This document shows, one piece after another, positions 9,958 through 20,940 of a DNA stretch of 64,000 nt (position 1 is the stretch's first letter; every line of letters starts with the position of its first letter). The DNA lies in assembly GCA_026988435.1 (NCBI GenBank), contig JALSLH010000017.1, positions 1 through 64,000 on the forward strand. Reading direction: 5' to 3'. Below the pieces are notes generated by a model. It worked only from the letters and a program-made list of their open reading frames with translations. It made no database searches and was not told the origin of the DNA. Source of the stretch: Methylophaga sp. Its GTDB lineage: Bacteria > Pseudomonadota > Gammaproteobacteria > Nitrosococcales > Methylophagaceae. The position numbers and the translations under genes were made by a program.

Positions 9958-12474
9958 GTGAACGCGATAGCTAGACTTTTATCAAAATTAGGGAGTAAAT
10001 CAGTCGGTTTAGTGGCACTGGTTATCAGTTGTCTTATAGCTGCGGCAGGGTTTTTATGGCAGCAACAAATAACAAATACACAATATAATCAGCAGAAAAC
10101 AAACTATCAACAACAGTCAGTGGCTGTTTTATATGAAATTACGGCTTCGCATGTCCAGGCGTTAAAAGCAAAAATACAAGCCGTGTCAGCTATGTCCCAA
10201 ATGACGAATGTTTTGTTAAGTGGTGATAAGTCACAAATAGCTAAACATCAACAGAACTTGAAATCTATTTTTCCATCAGCTACAAAAGTGTGTTTAATTG
10301 CAGCTAGCGTTGATGATGTCGATAAAAGCGCATGTATTCCGATTACTTTTTCAGTATTGAGCAGTTTGCGGCAGGCAAAAGAGGAAGGTAGTGCTTCGCT
10401 TGCTATGATGCAGGTCGGGACGAAAAATGCCTATTTGTTATTAACGCAACGGGTAACGGATAAATCAAAACGTGTTGTTGGTGTGATAGCGGTTGCGCTA
10501 AAACCAGAAATATTGTCAGGTACATTATTTAATGTACCCATGATTGATGGCTATGCAGAATTACAACAAGGCACAAAAAAGACCACAATGCTAGCGAGCA
10601 AAGGTGATGCACAGTGGAAAAAAGGTACAGCTCTAATTGAACGGAAAATACAGGGCACTTATTGGAAAGTAGCCTATTGGCCAAAGCTTGAAGCTGCGGC
10701 ATCATCATTGATACCTATGGCGGTTGTTGTCGGTGTCATTGCGCTGATGTGGTTACTTCAAAGGCTAATAGCAAGTTTCTTTTTTAAACGTGATATTAAG
10801 GTGATTACACAGCAGCTGATTGATGTGAAACGCGGAGAATTAAAGACCAAATATTATACAACAGATGAAGTGTTGCAGGATGTTGTTGATGATATTCAAG
10901 ATGTTGCATTATCGTTGACGGCATTAATTAACGAGCCGACTTCTGCTGTAGATGGTAGTGGTGAATCTAAAAAGAAACAGGGGTTAACTTCAGAAAGCCT
11001 CGATAAACGCGTAGAAGAAAGAGAAGAAGAAAGCGCTGTTGAAGAAGTGTTGGAGGAATATTTAGACGATCCAGTTGATGTCGATCCGAGTATTTTTAAA
11101 GCATATGATATTAGAGGAATTGTGGATAAGTCCTTAACTGAAGAAGCTGTCAATGTTATAGGGCGCGCAATTGGGAGTGAAGCACTAGATCAAGACTTAA
11201 CAAGTTTGGTAGTTGGACGAGATGGCCGACACTCGAGCCCCATATTAAGTGAGGCATTAATTGAAGGTATTTTAGCAAGCGGCTGTGATGTGGTTAATGT
11301 GGGCATGGTGCCTACACCGGTAGTTTATTTTGCTACTGAGCATTCCGAGTCTAAATCAGGTGTTATGGTCACAGGAAGTCATAATCCAGCCAATTATAAT
11401 GGTTTGAAAATAGTCTTGGCAGGAAAAGCCTTATTGGGTGATGAATTGAAGGGAATTCATCAGCGAATAGCATCAAATAAATTGCGTAAAGGTCAAGGTA
11501 GTCGACAAGATATGGATGTGATTGATGAATATATCAATCGAATAACAACAGATATAAAACTACCTAGGGCAATGAAGGTCGTTATTGATTGTGGTAATGG
11601 TGTTGCAGGAGTTGTGGCGCCCAAATTATTTAAAGCATTAGGATGTGAAGTCGTAGAACTTTATTGTGATGTTGATGGTGATTTCCCTAACCATCATCCG
11701 GATCCGAGCCAGCCAGATAATTTACAGGCATTAATTGAAGAGGTTGCAAAACAAGATGCCGAATTAGGGATAGCATTTGATGGTGACGGTGATCGCATTG
11801 GTGTGGTTGATACGGCTGGCAATCCAATTTGGCCTGATCGATTGATGATTATGTTTGCACAAGATGTATTATTACGGATGCCAGGTTCAGTGATCCTTTA
11901 CGATATAAAAAGTAGTAACTTACTCGGGGAAGAAATTTCTCGTGCAGGTGGTGAAGCTGTTATGTGGCAATCAGGCCATTCTGTGATTAAAAATAAAATG
12001 ATCGAGATGGATGCTCAATTAGCTGGTGAGATGAGCGGCCATATTTTCTTTAAAGAGCGCTGGTTCGGTTTTGATGATGCTTTGTATGCCGCCAGTAGAT
12101 TATTTGAGTTATTATGTAACGATCCTTTAGAGCGGACACCAACGGATATTTTTGCATCATTACCAAGCCGTGTAAGTACACCTGAAATATTGGTGGAAAT
12201 GAATGAAAAAGAAAGCAAACAATTTATGGCTCAAATTGTTAAAGAAGCCGAGTTTGCGGGTGCAGAAATAATCAAAATAGATGGCATTAGGGCAGATTAT
12301 CCTAATGGTTGGGGTTTGGTTCGAGCGTCGAACACTGTACCCGGCTTAACATTGCGATTTGAAGCTGATACATTAGAAGATTTGCAGCATATCCAGCAAC
12401 GATTTAAACATCAAATGTTGCAAATAAAACCAACCTTATCGTTATCATTTTTAACATTAGATACTAAGAAATAA
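9958..12474 (+). CDS. algC: Phosphomannomutase/phosphoglucomutase with long N-terminal membrane-sensor-like extension (AlgC type)
   Basis: 'FKAYDIRGIV', 'VMVTGSHNPANYNGLK', 'IAFDGDGDRIGVVD', 'GEMSGHIFFKERWFGFDDA'; about 370-aa N-terminal extension with two TM segments. Confidence 0.9.
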   Translation: MNAIARLLSKLGSKSVGLVALVISCLIAAAGFLWQQQITNTQYNQQKTNYQQQSVAVLYEITASHVQALKAKIQAVSAMSQMTNVLLSGDKSQIAKHQQNLKSIFPSATKVCLIAASVDDVDKSACIPITFSVLSSLRQAKEEGSASLAMMQVGTKNAYLLLTQRVTDKSKRVVGVIAVALKPEILSGTLFNVPMIDGYAELQQGTKKTTMLASKGDAQWKKGTALIERKIQGTYWKVAYWPKLEAAASSLIPMAVVVGVIALMWLLQRLIASFFFKRDIKVITQQLIDVKRGELKTKYYTTDEVLQDVVDDIQDVALSLTALINEPTSAVDGSGESKKKQGLTSESLDKRVEEREEESAVEEVLEEYLDDPVDVDPSIFKAYDIRGIVDKSLTEEAVNVIGRAIGSEALDQDLTSLVVGRDGRHSSPILSEALIEGILASGCDVVNVGMVPTPVVYFATEHSESKSGVMVTGSHNPANYNGLKIVLAGKALLGDELKGIHQRIASNKLRKGQGSRQDMDVIDEYINRITTDIKLPRAMKVVIDCGNGVAGVVAPKLFKALGCEVVELYCDVDGDFPNHHPDPSQPDNLQALIEEVAKQDAELGIAFDGDGDRIGVVDTAGNPIWPDRLMIMFAQDVLLRMPGSVILYDIKSSNLLGEEISRAGGEAVMWQSGHSVIKNKMIEMDAQLAGEMSGHIFFKERWFGFDDALYAASRLFELLCNDPLERTPTDIFASLPSRVSTPEILVEMNEKESKQFMAQIVKEAEFAGAEIIKIDGIRADYPNGWGLVRASNTVPGLTLRFEADTLEDLQHIQQRFKHQMLQIKPTLSLSFLTLDTKK

Positions 12475-13988
<1,514 letters not shown>

Positions 13989-14000
13989 GGCGATATCTTA

Positions 14001-14055
14001 TATACCCGTGACCATTCAATCTGCAGAATCTACAGATTGAATGGTCACGGGTATA
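14001..14055. repeat. Perfect 23-bp-arm palindrome (TATACCCGTGACCATTCAATCTG family) with 9-nt spacer
   Basis: TATACCCGTGACCATTCAATCTG / cagaatcta / CAGATTGAATGGTCACGGGTATA. Confidence 0.95.
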
Positions 14056-14303
14056 ATAGTAAGTTGCCGGACCTAGCCTAGTTATCGTTCAATTCTGAAA
14101 ACACAGTTTAAAAATGTTAACCAGTAGAAAATTTAAAGGGAAATTTGAGCGGATAAGGTCAATAAACGTTAAGTGGTAGACATTTTTAGAAAAAACCCTA
14201 AGTCATTGTACCAAGGTACACTATTCAATGTTTAGGTGATCACGTAAAGTACAAACCATGAAAAGCGAAATACAAATAACGCTTAAATTTTGAGATTAAG
14301 ATC

Positions 14304-17300
14304 ATGGTCACAGAAATTGGTATTGTAAAAGCACTTATTGGCACAGCAGTTGTAACAGCTGTTGATGGTTCACAACGTAACTTACTTGTGGGCGACCGCG
14401 TCTATGCGGACGAAATTATTACGACAGGTGATGCCAGTGCGATTGAAATTGAATTTTCTGACGGAAGCCTTATGGATCTCGGCAGAAACTCACAAGCTCT
14501 ATTAGACAGTGAGATTTTTGATCCGCAGCAAGCCATAGAATCAACTCGTGATGTAGATATCGCAGAATTGCAAAATGCGTTAGTTGATGGTGATGACCCG
14601 ACAAGACAAGGTCAAGCGCCTGCAGCGGGTTTAGATTCAGAAGGTGGCAATGAGGGTGTGTCAACGGTTGTTGTTGATTATTTAGATCCTCTAGGTGACG
14701 TGACCAGTGGTTTTGAAACAACAGGTGTAGCGAGAACCTTTTTAAATGATAATAATTTATTTGGTGGAGTGAATGATGGCGGGGTAAATGCTGGCTCCTC
14801 AAATAATAGTATTTCTCCACCACAAGTTCCGCAACCACCAACAGCGCCACCGCCGAGAATCTTTGACCAAAATGATAATGATAGTGATGCTATAAGCTTA
14901 AATGTGTCCGGTAACTTTAATGGCACGGGATTAGCTTTTTCTGCAACAGGTTTGCCAAGCGGCCTAGTTATCAATCCTGTAACAGGAATTATCGGTGGTG
15001 TAATAGACAGTTCTTCATCGCAAACCGGTCCTTATAATGTCGTAGTTACTGCAAATGATGGCGGTAGTATTGTCACTCAACCATTTGTTTGGAATATTGC
15101 AAACCCTCCACCAGAGGCTGACAATGACAGTGCATCACTAGATGAAGATACAATTCACAACGGAAGTGTGGCTGGAAATGACAGCGATCCTGATGGAGAT
15201 GCTACTAGTTTCAGCTTAAATACAGGTGTCTCAAATGGTACATTGGTATTTAATAATGATGGTAGTTATACCTACACTCCAAACCCTAATTATAATGGTA
15301 ATGATTCATTCACTTATACCATTACGGATGCAGATGGCGCGACTGATACAGCGACCGTAACACTCACCATCAACCCGATCGACGATCCAACGAGCACCGT
15401 AGCGGATACAGGTAATACCGATGAAGATGTCACATTAACAGTAACTGCAGGAAGCGGCGGCGTATTAGATAATGATAGTGATGTCAATAACAGCTTAACC
15501 GTAAGCAGCTTCACAATCGCTGGCGTTGCTGGGACACATGCCGCAGGAACAACAGTAACAATCGCAGGGGTAGGTGACTTAACACTGAATGCTGATGGCG
15601 GGTATACATTCGATCCAGTAAATAATTACACTGGAGCAGTACCTGTAACGACATACACCACCAATACCGGTTCAAGTGACACGTTAACGATCACCATCAA
15701 CCCGATCGACGATCCAACGAGCACCGTGGCCGACACGGGCAATACTGACGAAGATGTGACCTTAATGGTAACGGCGGGCAGTGGTGGCGTACTTGATAAT
15801 GACAGTGATGCTGATGGCGGCTTGCAAGTAGCAAGCTTTACGATAGCAGGGGTTGCCGGAACACACCTAGCTGGCTCAACCGTAACGATAGCCGGCGTAG
15901 GTGATTTAACACTGAATGCTGATGGCGGATACACATTCGACCCAGTAGCAAATTACAATGGCGCGGTACCGGTTACCACGTATACGACTAATACCGGTTC
16001 AAGTGACACGTTGACGATCACCATCAACCCGATCGACGATCCAACGAGCACCGTAGCGGATACAGGTAATACCGATGAAGATGTCACATTAACAGTAACT
16101 GCAGGAAGCGGCGGCGTATTAGATAATGATAGTGATGTCAATAACAGCTTAACCGTAAGCAGCTTCACAATCGCTGGCGTTGCTGGGACACATGCCGCAG
16201 GAACAACAGTAACAATCGCAGGGGTAGGTGACTTAACACTGAATGCTGATGGCGGGTATACATTCGATCCAGTAAATAATTACACTGGAGCAGTACCTGT
16301 AACGACATACACCACCAATACCGGTTCAAGTGACACGTTAACGATCACCATCAACCCGATCGACGATCCAACGAGCACCGTGGCCGACACGGGCAATACT
16401 GACGAAGATGTGACCTTAATGGTAACGGCGGGCAGTGGTGGCGTACTTGATAATGACAGTGATGCTGATGGCGGCTTGCAAGTAGCAAGCTTTACGATAG
16501 CAGGGGTTGCCGGAACACACCTAGCTGGCTCAACCGTAACGATAGCCGGCGTAGGTGACTTAACACTGAATGCTGATGGCGGGTATATATTCGATCCAGC
16601 GGATAATTACAGTGGTGGGGTACCGATTACAACGTACACAACAAATACGGGTTCTACAGAGACATTGACTATAGCTGTTAATCCAATAGCAGATATGCCA
16701 ACCTTGATTATGAGTACGGGGTCACCTGTTCTTCAGGCTGGGACGAGTCAAACTATTGATGTGAATAATGTGTCAACGACAGGAAATGGTTTTACGGTCT
16801 CGGCGGTTTCGCTAAATGGTAGTCCTGGTAGCATCAGTATCGATAGTGCCCCATCACATGCAGGTTTTGGTGTTCAGGGACAGGCATCAGGTGCTACGCA
16901 GGAAATTGGTTCAACAAGCACCGCTTCTGAAAAAATAAGTGTTATATTTGATTCGGTTGTGAATTCCATCGATGTGAGTTTTTCGTGGCTTTCTGCAGTA
17001 GAAGATGCTCAATATGATTTCTTTTTAAATGGTGTCCATGTGGGGGCTGGCACAACACGAGGAATATCTGATTCAATTGATGGTCCGTTCACTTTGACTC
17101 CAGGTACTAGCTTTGACCAAGTAGTATTTAGTGCTCCTCTGAATCCAACGGATGATTACCTTATCAATTCAATTACATTTGGTACTGCGCCTACGTATAC
17201 CTACGACATTGATATAAGTGCAAATCTAACAGATGTAGATGGTAGTGAAAGTTTAAGTGGAATTACACTTGCAGGCTTACCGACTGGAGCAAATATTACG

Positions 17301-17879
17301 ACTGTGGCTAATGGTGATGGAACCTATAACTCTGGCACGGTTACCTTGACGTCAGATCATGTATTAACGCCCGCGGAAATAAATGCGATTACAGGTTCGG
17401 TTACATCAACTGATGGTGCAAGCACAGCCACGACTACAAGCAATGTGAAGGTGGATGTTGCTGCTGCAGGAGTTGATGCCTTATTACAGGGTGATGCAAG
17501 CAATAATGTTTTATCAGGTAATACTGGCGATGATACTCTGATTGGTGGTGGCGGAAACGACATTCTTACTGGTGGTGTTGGCGATGATATTTTTGTCTGG
17601 AATGCAAGTGATGTCGGGACAGTCGTTACTCCTGCACATGATGAAATTACTGATTTTGATACTAATAATGACGTACTTAATCTAGCCGATTTACTATCAG
17701 ATGGTTCTCATACAATTGAAGGCATTGAAACGGGTGCGGGTGACTTGCAACTTAATATTAAAGATGGTGGTGGTAATGTTGTGCAGGAAATTGAATTGCA
17801 CGGTGTTTCTGTGGCGACAACAGCAACACAAATGCTTGATGATTTACTTGTTAGTGGAGCAATAAATGATGGTATTTAG
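14304..17879 (+). CDS. LapA-type retention-module adhesin: cadherin/VCBS-like tandem repeats and C-terminal RTX/T1SS region
   Basis: N-terminal 'GTAVVTAVDGSQRNLLVGDRVYADEIITTGDASAIEIEFSDGSLMDLGRNSQ' retention module; four 109-aa repeats; C-terminal 'DTLIGGGGNDILTGGVGDDIFVW'. Confidence 0.9.
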   Translation: MVTEIGIVKALIGTAVVTAVDGSQRNLLVGDRVYADEIITTGDASAIEIEFSDGSLMDLGRNSQALLDSEIFDPQQAIESTRDVDIAELQNALVDGDDPTRQGQAPAAGLDSEGGNEGVSTVVVDYLDPLGDVTSGFETTGVARTFLNDNNLFGGVNDGGVNAGSSNNSISPPQVPQPPTAPPPRIFDQNDNDSDAISLNVSGNFNGTGLAFSATGLPSGLVINPVTGIIGGVIDSSSSQTGPYNVVVTANDGGSIVTQPFVWNIANPPPEADNDSASLDEDTIHNGSVAGNDSDPDGDATSFSLNTGVSNGTLVFNNDGSYTYTPNPNYNGNDSFTYTITDADGATDTATVTLTINPIDDPTSTVADTGNTDEDVTLTVTAGSGGVLDNDSDVNNSLTVSSFTIAGVAGTHAAGTTVTIAGVGDLTLNADGGYTFDPVNNYTGAVPVTTYTTNTGSSDTLTITINPIDDPTSTVADTGNTDEDVTLMVTAGSGGVLDNDSDADGGLQVASFTIAGVAGTHLAGSTVTIAGVGDLTLNADGGYTFDPVANYNGAVPVTTYTTNTGSSDTLTITINPIDDPTSTVADTGNTDEDVTLTVTAGSGGVLDNDSDVNNSLTVSSFTIAGVAGTHAAGTTVTIAGVGDLTLNADGGYTFDPVNNYTGAVPVTTYTTNTGSSDTLTITINPIDDPTSTVADTGNTDEDVTLMVTAGSGGVLDNDSDADGGLQVASFTIAGVAGTHLAGSTVTIAGVGDLTLNADGGYIFDPADNYSGGVPITTYTTNTGSTETLTIAVNPIADMPTLIMSTGSPVLQAGTSQTIDVNNVSTTGNGFTVSAVSLNGSPGSISIDSAPSHAGFGVQGQASGATQEIGSTSTASEKISVIFDSVVNSIDVSFSWLSAVEDAQYDFFLNGVHVGAGTTRGISDSIDGPFTLTPGTSFDQVVFSAPLNPTDDYLINSITFGTAPTYTYDIDISANLTDVDGSESLSGITLAGLPTGANITTVANGDGTYNSGTVTLTSDHVLTPAEINAITGSVTSTDGASTATTTSNVKVDVAAAGVDALLQGDASNNVLSGNTGDDTLIGGGGNDILTGGVGDDIFVWNASDVGTVVTPAHDEITDFDTNNDVLNLADLLSDGSHTIEGIETGAGDLQLNIKDGGGNVVQEIELHGVSVATTATQMLDDLLVSGAINDGI
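15377..16684 (+). repeat. Four 327-bp tandem units in A-B-A-B order (654-bp higher-order duplication)
   Basis: 'gatcgacgatccaacgagcaccg' recurs at 15377, 15704, 16031 and 16358, exactly 327 bp apart. Units 1 and 3 look identical at nucleotide level. Confidence 0.92.
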
Positions 17880-17910
17880 CATTTAAACTTGTCTTCTAAT
17901 TGTTCAATTA

Positions 17911-17934
17911 ATAAAGCACCTTCGGGTGCTTTAT
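17911..17934 (+). terminator. Rho-independent terminator after the adhesin gene
   Basis: ATAAAGCACC-TTCG-GGTGCTTTAT followed by TTGTTC. Confidence 0.85.
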
Positions 17935-18049
17935 TTGTTCTGGAGATAGAATTTTAGCAGTATATTAAGGCGGCAATATTTGCCGTTATTTTTTTGACAG
18001 CATTACCAGTGATCTCATAACCAACTGATTTTAATGAAATAAAACTTTT

Positions 18050-18065
18050 TGGCATATTTGGTGCT
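18050..18065 (+). promoter_or_regulatory. Putative sigma54 promoter for the flgB operon
   Basis: TGGCATATTTGGTGCT: GG-N10-GC spacing, 39 nt upstream of the flgB ATG. Confidence 0.65.
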
Positions 18066-18103
18066 TATCTTTATTCAAAATAAGATTAAAGTTGGAGCCA
18101 AAA

Positions 18104-18502
18104 ATGCCGATAAACTTCGATTCCGCCCTAGGAATTCATGCTGATGCACTTCGTGTCCGTTCACAACGGGCAGAATTGTTGGCATCTAATTTAGCAAATA
18201 CCGATACGCCAAATTACAAAGCGCGTGATATTGATTTCCAATCTGCCATGAAAATGGCTGCGAGTAATCAATCATCTGGTATGACAAGCACCAATTCCAA
18301 GCACTTCCAAACATCTACTGCTCAACTCAATTCACCTGCCGTGCAATATCGCACAACAATGCAAGATTCGCTCGACGGTAATACGGTGGACGAGCAGATT
18401 GAACAAGCAGAATTCATGCAAAACTCAGTCCAATACCAAGCCAGCTTAAATTTCTTAGGGGCCAGATTCAAAGGTTTGCTAAGTGCGATTAGGGGAGAAT
18501 AA
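18104..18502 (+). CDS. flgB: Flagellar basal-body rod protein FlgB
   Basis: 'LLASNLANTDTPNYKARDIDF'; start at MPINF. Confidence 0.95.
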   Translation: MPINFDSALGIHADALRVRSQRAELLASNLANTDTPNYKARDIDFQSAMKMAASNQSSGMTSTNSKHFQTSTAQLNSPAVQYRTTMQDSLDGNTVDEQIEQAEFMQNSVQYQASLNFLGARFKGLLSAIRGE

Positions 18503-18507
18503 GTCGA

Positions 18508-18921
18508 ATGTCTTTATTTAGTATTTTTGATATTGCCGGTAGTGGCATGAGTGCTCAGTCACTCAGGCTGAATACCACGGCAAGCAATTTGGCCAACGCA
18601 GATAGCGTAAGCAGTAGTGTTGATCAGGTTTATCGCACACGGAGCCCCGTGTTTTCTGCAGTATTGGATGATGCTCAACAGGGCTACACACAAGGCAGTG
18701 TTCAGGTTAAAGGTGTTATAGAAAGCCAAGCTCCTATCCGCCAAGAATATAACCCGAGTCATCCTTTGGCTAATCAAGATGGCTATGTCTTTCATTCAAA
18801 TGTTGACCCTATTGCCGAAATGGCCAATATGATGTCGGCGTCACGTTCATATCAAAATAATGTTGAGATTGCCAATACATCTAAACAATTATTATTACGA
18901 ACCTTACAATTAGGTCAGTAG
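18508..18921 (+). CDS. flgC: Flagellar basal-body rod protein FlgC
   Basis: 'IAGSGMSAQSLRLNTTASNLANADS', 'SRSYQNNVEIANTSKQLLLRTL'. Confidence 0.95.
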   Translation: MSLFSIFDIAGSGMSAQSLRLNTTASNLANADSVSSSVDQVYRTRSPVFSAVLDDAQQGYTQGSVQVKGVIESQAPIRQEYNPSHPLANQDGYVFHSNVDPIAEMANMMSASRSYQNNVEIANTSKQLLLRTLQLGQ

Positions 18922-18931
18922 GAGAATATTT

Positions 18932-19609
18932 ATGGCTATTAGTGGTGTAGGCAATAACCCATATGCATTTTTAAATACAGGTGCCGTTGAGAAAAAAGAA
19001 GAAAAGGATGCCGGTGCATTAGCATTAGAAGATTTTATGTCGTTAATGACGACTCAGCTGCAGAACCAAGATCCATTAAAACCAATGGAAAGTGGTGAGT
19101 TCTTAGGCCAAATTGCAGCATTTGGTACGGTAAGTGGTATTGGTGATCTTAAAACATCATTTGATAGCTTTGCGAAAACGATGCAATCAGATCAGGCCTT
19201 ACAAGGTTCTGCTTTGGTAGGCCATTCGGTATTAGTACCGTCATCAATTGGTTCAATGACAGCTGCAGACGGCTTAAAAGGTCAAATTAATGTGTCAGAA
19301 CCTGTCACCGACCTAAAAGTACAAATTTATACTGAAACTGGATCTTTAGTGAGAACTATCGAAATGGGCTCGGCAGCTGGTTATACCAATTTTGCATGGG
19401 ATGGCTTTGATGAGACGGGCACAGCACTAGCACCAGGCACATATCAATTTAAAGCAACGGGAACGGTGGGCGAGGAAAACACAGCCTTTGCTACAGCAAC
19501 AGTTGCAAAAGTAGAAAGTGTATTGGTAGGTGGAGCGGGTAAAGGCTTAGTAATGAATTTAGCAGGAATTGGTGCCGTACCATTTAGTGAAGCACAAGAA
19601 ATTATTTAG
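18932..19609 (+). CDS. flgD: Flagellar hook capping protein FlgD
   Basis: 'FMSLMTTQLQNQDPLKPMESGEFLGQIAAFGTVSGI'. Confidence 0.95.
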   Translation: MAISGVGNNPYAFLNTGAVEKKEEKDAGALALEDFMSLMTTQLQNQDPLKPMESGEFLGQIAAFGTVSGIGDLKTSFDSFAKTMQSDQALQGSALVGHSVLVPSSIGSMTAADGLKGQINVSEPVTDLKVQIYTETGSLVRTIEMGSAAGYTNFAWDGFDETGTALAPGTYQFKATGTVGEENTAFATATVAKVESVLVGGAGKGLVMNLAGIGAVPFSEAQEII

Positions 19610-19619
19610 GAGAGAAACA

Positions 19620-20888
19620 ATGTCATTCAGTACAGCAATAACAGGTTTAAATGCAGCATCAGCAGACTTAAATGTTAAATCAAATAATATCGCCAATGTG
19701 AATACAACTGGCTTTAAAGGTTCACGAGCTGAATTTGCTGATGTTTATTCTATTTCAGCATTTGGTTCGAGCAATACCACGATTGGTAGTGGTGTTGTTC
19801 TTAATAATGTTGCCCAACAATTTACACAAGGAAATTTGGAGGGCACAGATAATTCGCTGGATTTAGCTATTGATAGGCAAGGTTTTTTTGCCTTAGCACC
19901 TAATCAAAATAGTGGTGAAGTAGTCTATAGCCGGGCAGGTGCTTTTGGTGTCAATAAAGATGGTTTTGTGGTGAACAGTGCGGGTCAGTTTTTAAGAACT
20001 TTTCCGGTGAACCCCGATGGCACAGTATCTTCAACAGCCTTGTCGAGCACTTCTCCCTTACAATTACCGAATTCATCAGGTACGCCCAGTGCAACAACGG
20101 CGGTAACATTGTCGGCAAATTTACCATCAACATCAACGCCATTGGCAGCGGCAACAGCAATTAACCCATCGGATCCAACAACCTATACCAATTCGACATC
20201 AGCAACAGTTTTTGATTCTTTAGGTAATCAGCATGTGGTAACGAGCTATTATAAAAATACTGATGCCGCATTAAATCAATGGGATGTTGATGTTTATATT
20301 GATGAGCCTAGCGGTGCTAATCCGCAGACACAACTGGGCGCGACTAAAGTTTTAACCTTTGACCCTGCGGCAGGGGGATCATTATCAAGTGTGCCAACAA
20401 CTCAAGCATTTAGTATTGGTGCGTTAGCTAGCGGAGCGGCAGTACCTCAAGTGGTTACCATAGATTTTGCAGGTTCAACGCAAAATTCGGGTGCCTTTAC
20501 GGTTAATGCGTTACAACAAGACGGATTTACTACTGGGCGACTAAGTGGTTTAGACATCAGTGATGATGGCTTGGTCAAGGCCACCTATACCAACGGACAG
20601 TCACAACCCCTAGGGAAAATTGCATTGGTAAATTTTGCTAATCCTCAAGGCTTAAAACAAATTGGAAATACCTCATGGTTAGAGACCATTGATTCGGGAC
20701 TAGCGCTATCGGGCGAGGCTGGGACAGGAAATTTCGGCGCTATAAAATCAGGTTCTCTGGAATCATCTAATATTGATTTAACAAAAGAATTGGTGGGCTT
20801 AATTATTGCCCAGAGAAATTTCCAAGCGAATTCTAAATCAATAGAAACTGAAAATTCAATTACTCAAACCATCATCAACTTACGATGA
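19620..20888 (+). CDS. flgE: Flagellar hook protein FlgE
   Basis: '[43 protein letters not shown]'; start at 19620 behind a GGAG. Confidence 0.95.
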   Translation: MSFSTAITGLNAASADLNVKSNNIANVNTTGFKGSRAEFADVYSISAFGSSNTTIGSGVVLNNVAQQFTQGNLEGTDNSLDLAIDRQGFFALAPNQNSGEVVYSRAGAFGVNKDGFVVNSAGQFLRTFPVNPDGTVSSTALSSTSPLQLPNSSGTPSATTAVTLSANLPSTSTPLAAATAINPSDPTTYTNSTSATVFDSLGNQHVVTSYYKNTDAALNQWDVDVYIDEPSGANPQTQLGATKVLTFDPAAGGSLSSVPTTQAFSIGALASGAAVPQVVTIDFAGSTQNSGAFTVNALQQDGFTTGRLSGLDISDDGLVKATYTNGQSQPLGKIALVNFANPQGLKQIGNTSWLETIDSGLALSGEAGTGNFGAIKSGSLESSNIDLTKELVGLIIAQRNFQANSKSIETENSITQTIINLR

Positions 20889-20940
20889 GCTTTATGCCTA
20901 ATTTTATTTCTTTAGAAATGAAAAATAGGAGGATTTAATT

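Noticed and set aside
13989-14303. Possible tRNA or sRNA in the slmA-adhesin spacer
   Set aside because: No cloverleaf, no conserved T-loop sequence; the palindrome explains the visible structure.
15377-16684. Regular 327-bp repeats considered as CRISPR or a satellite
   Set aside because: Units are in frame (109 aa) within one adhesin ORF; far too long and spacerless for CRISPR.
14470-17563. Several minus-strand ORFs within the adhesin (14470, 14678, 15314, 15626, 15953, 17357)
   Set aside because: Low-complexity shadow ORFs antisense to the repeat-rich adhesin; the copies at 15314 and 15953 merely mirror the repeats.
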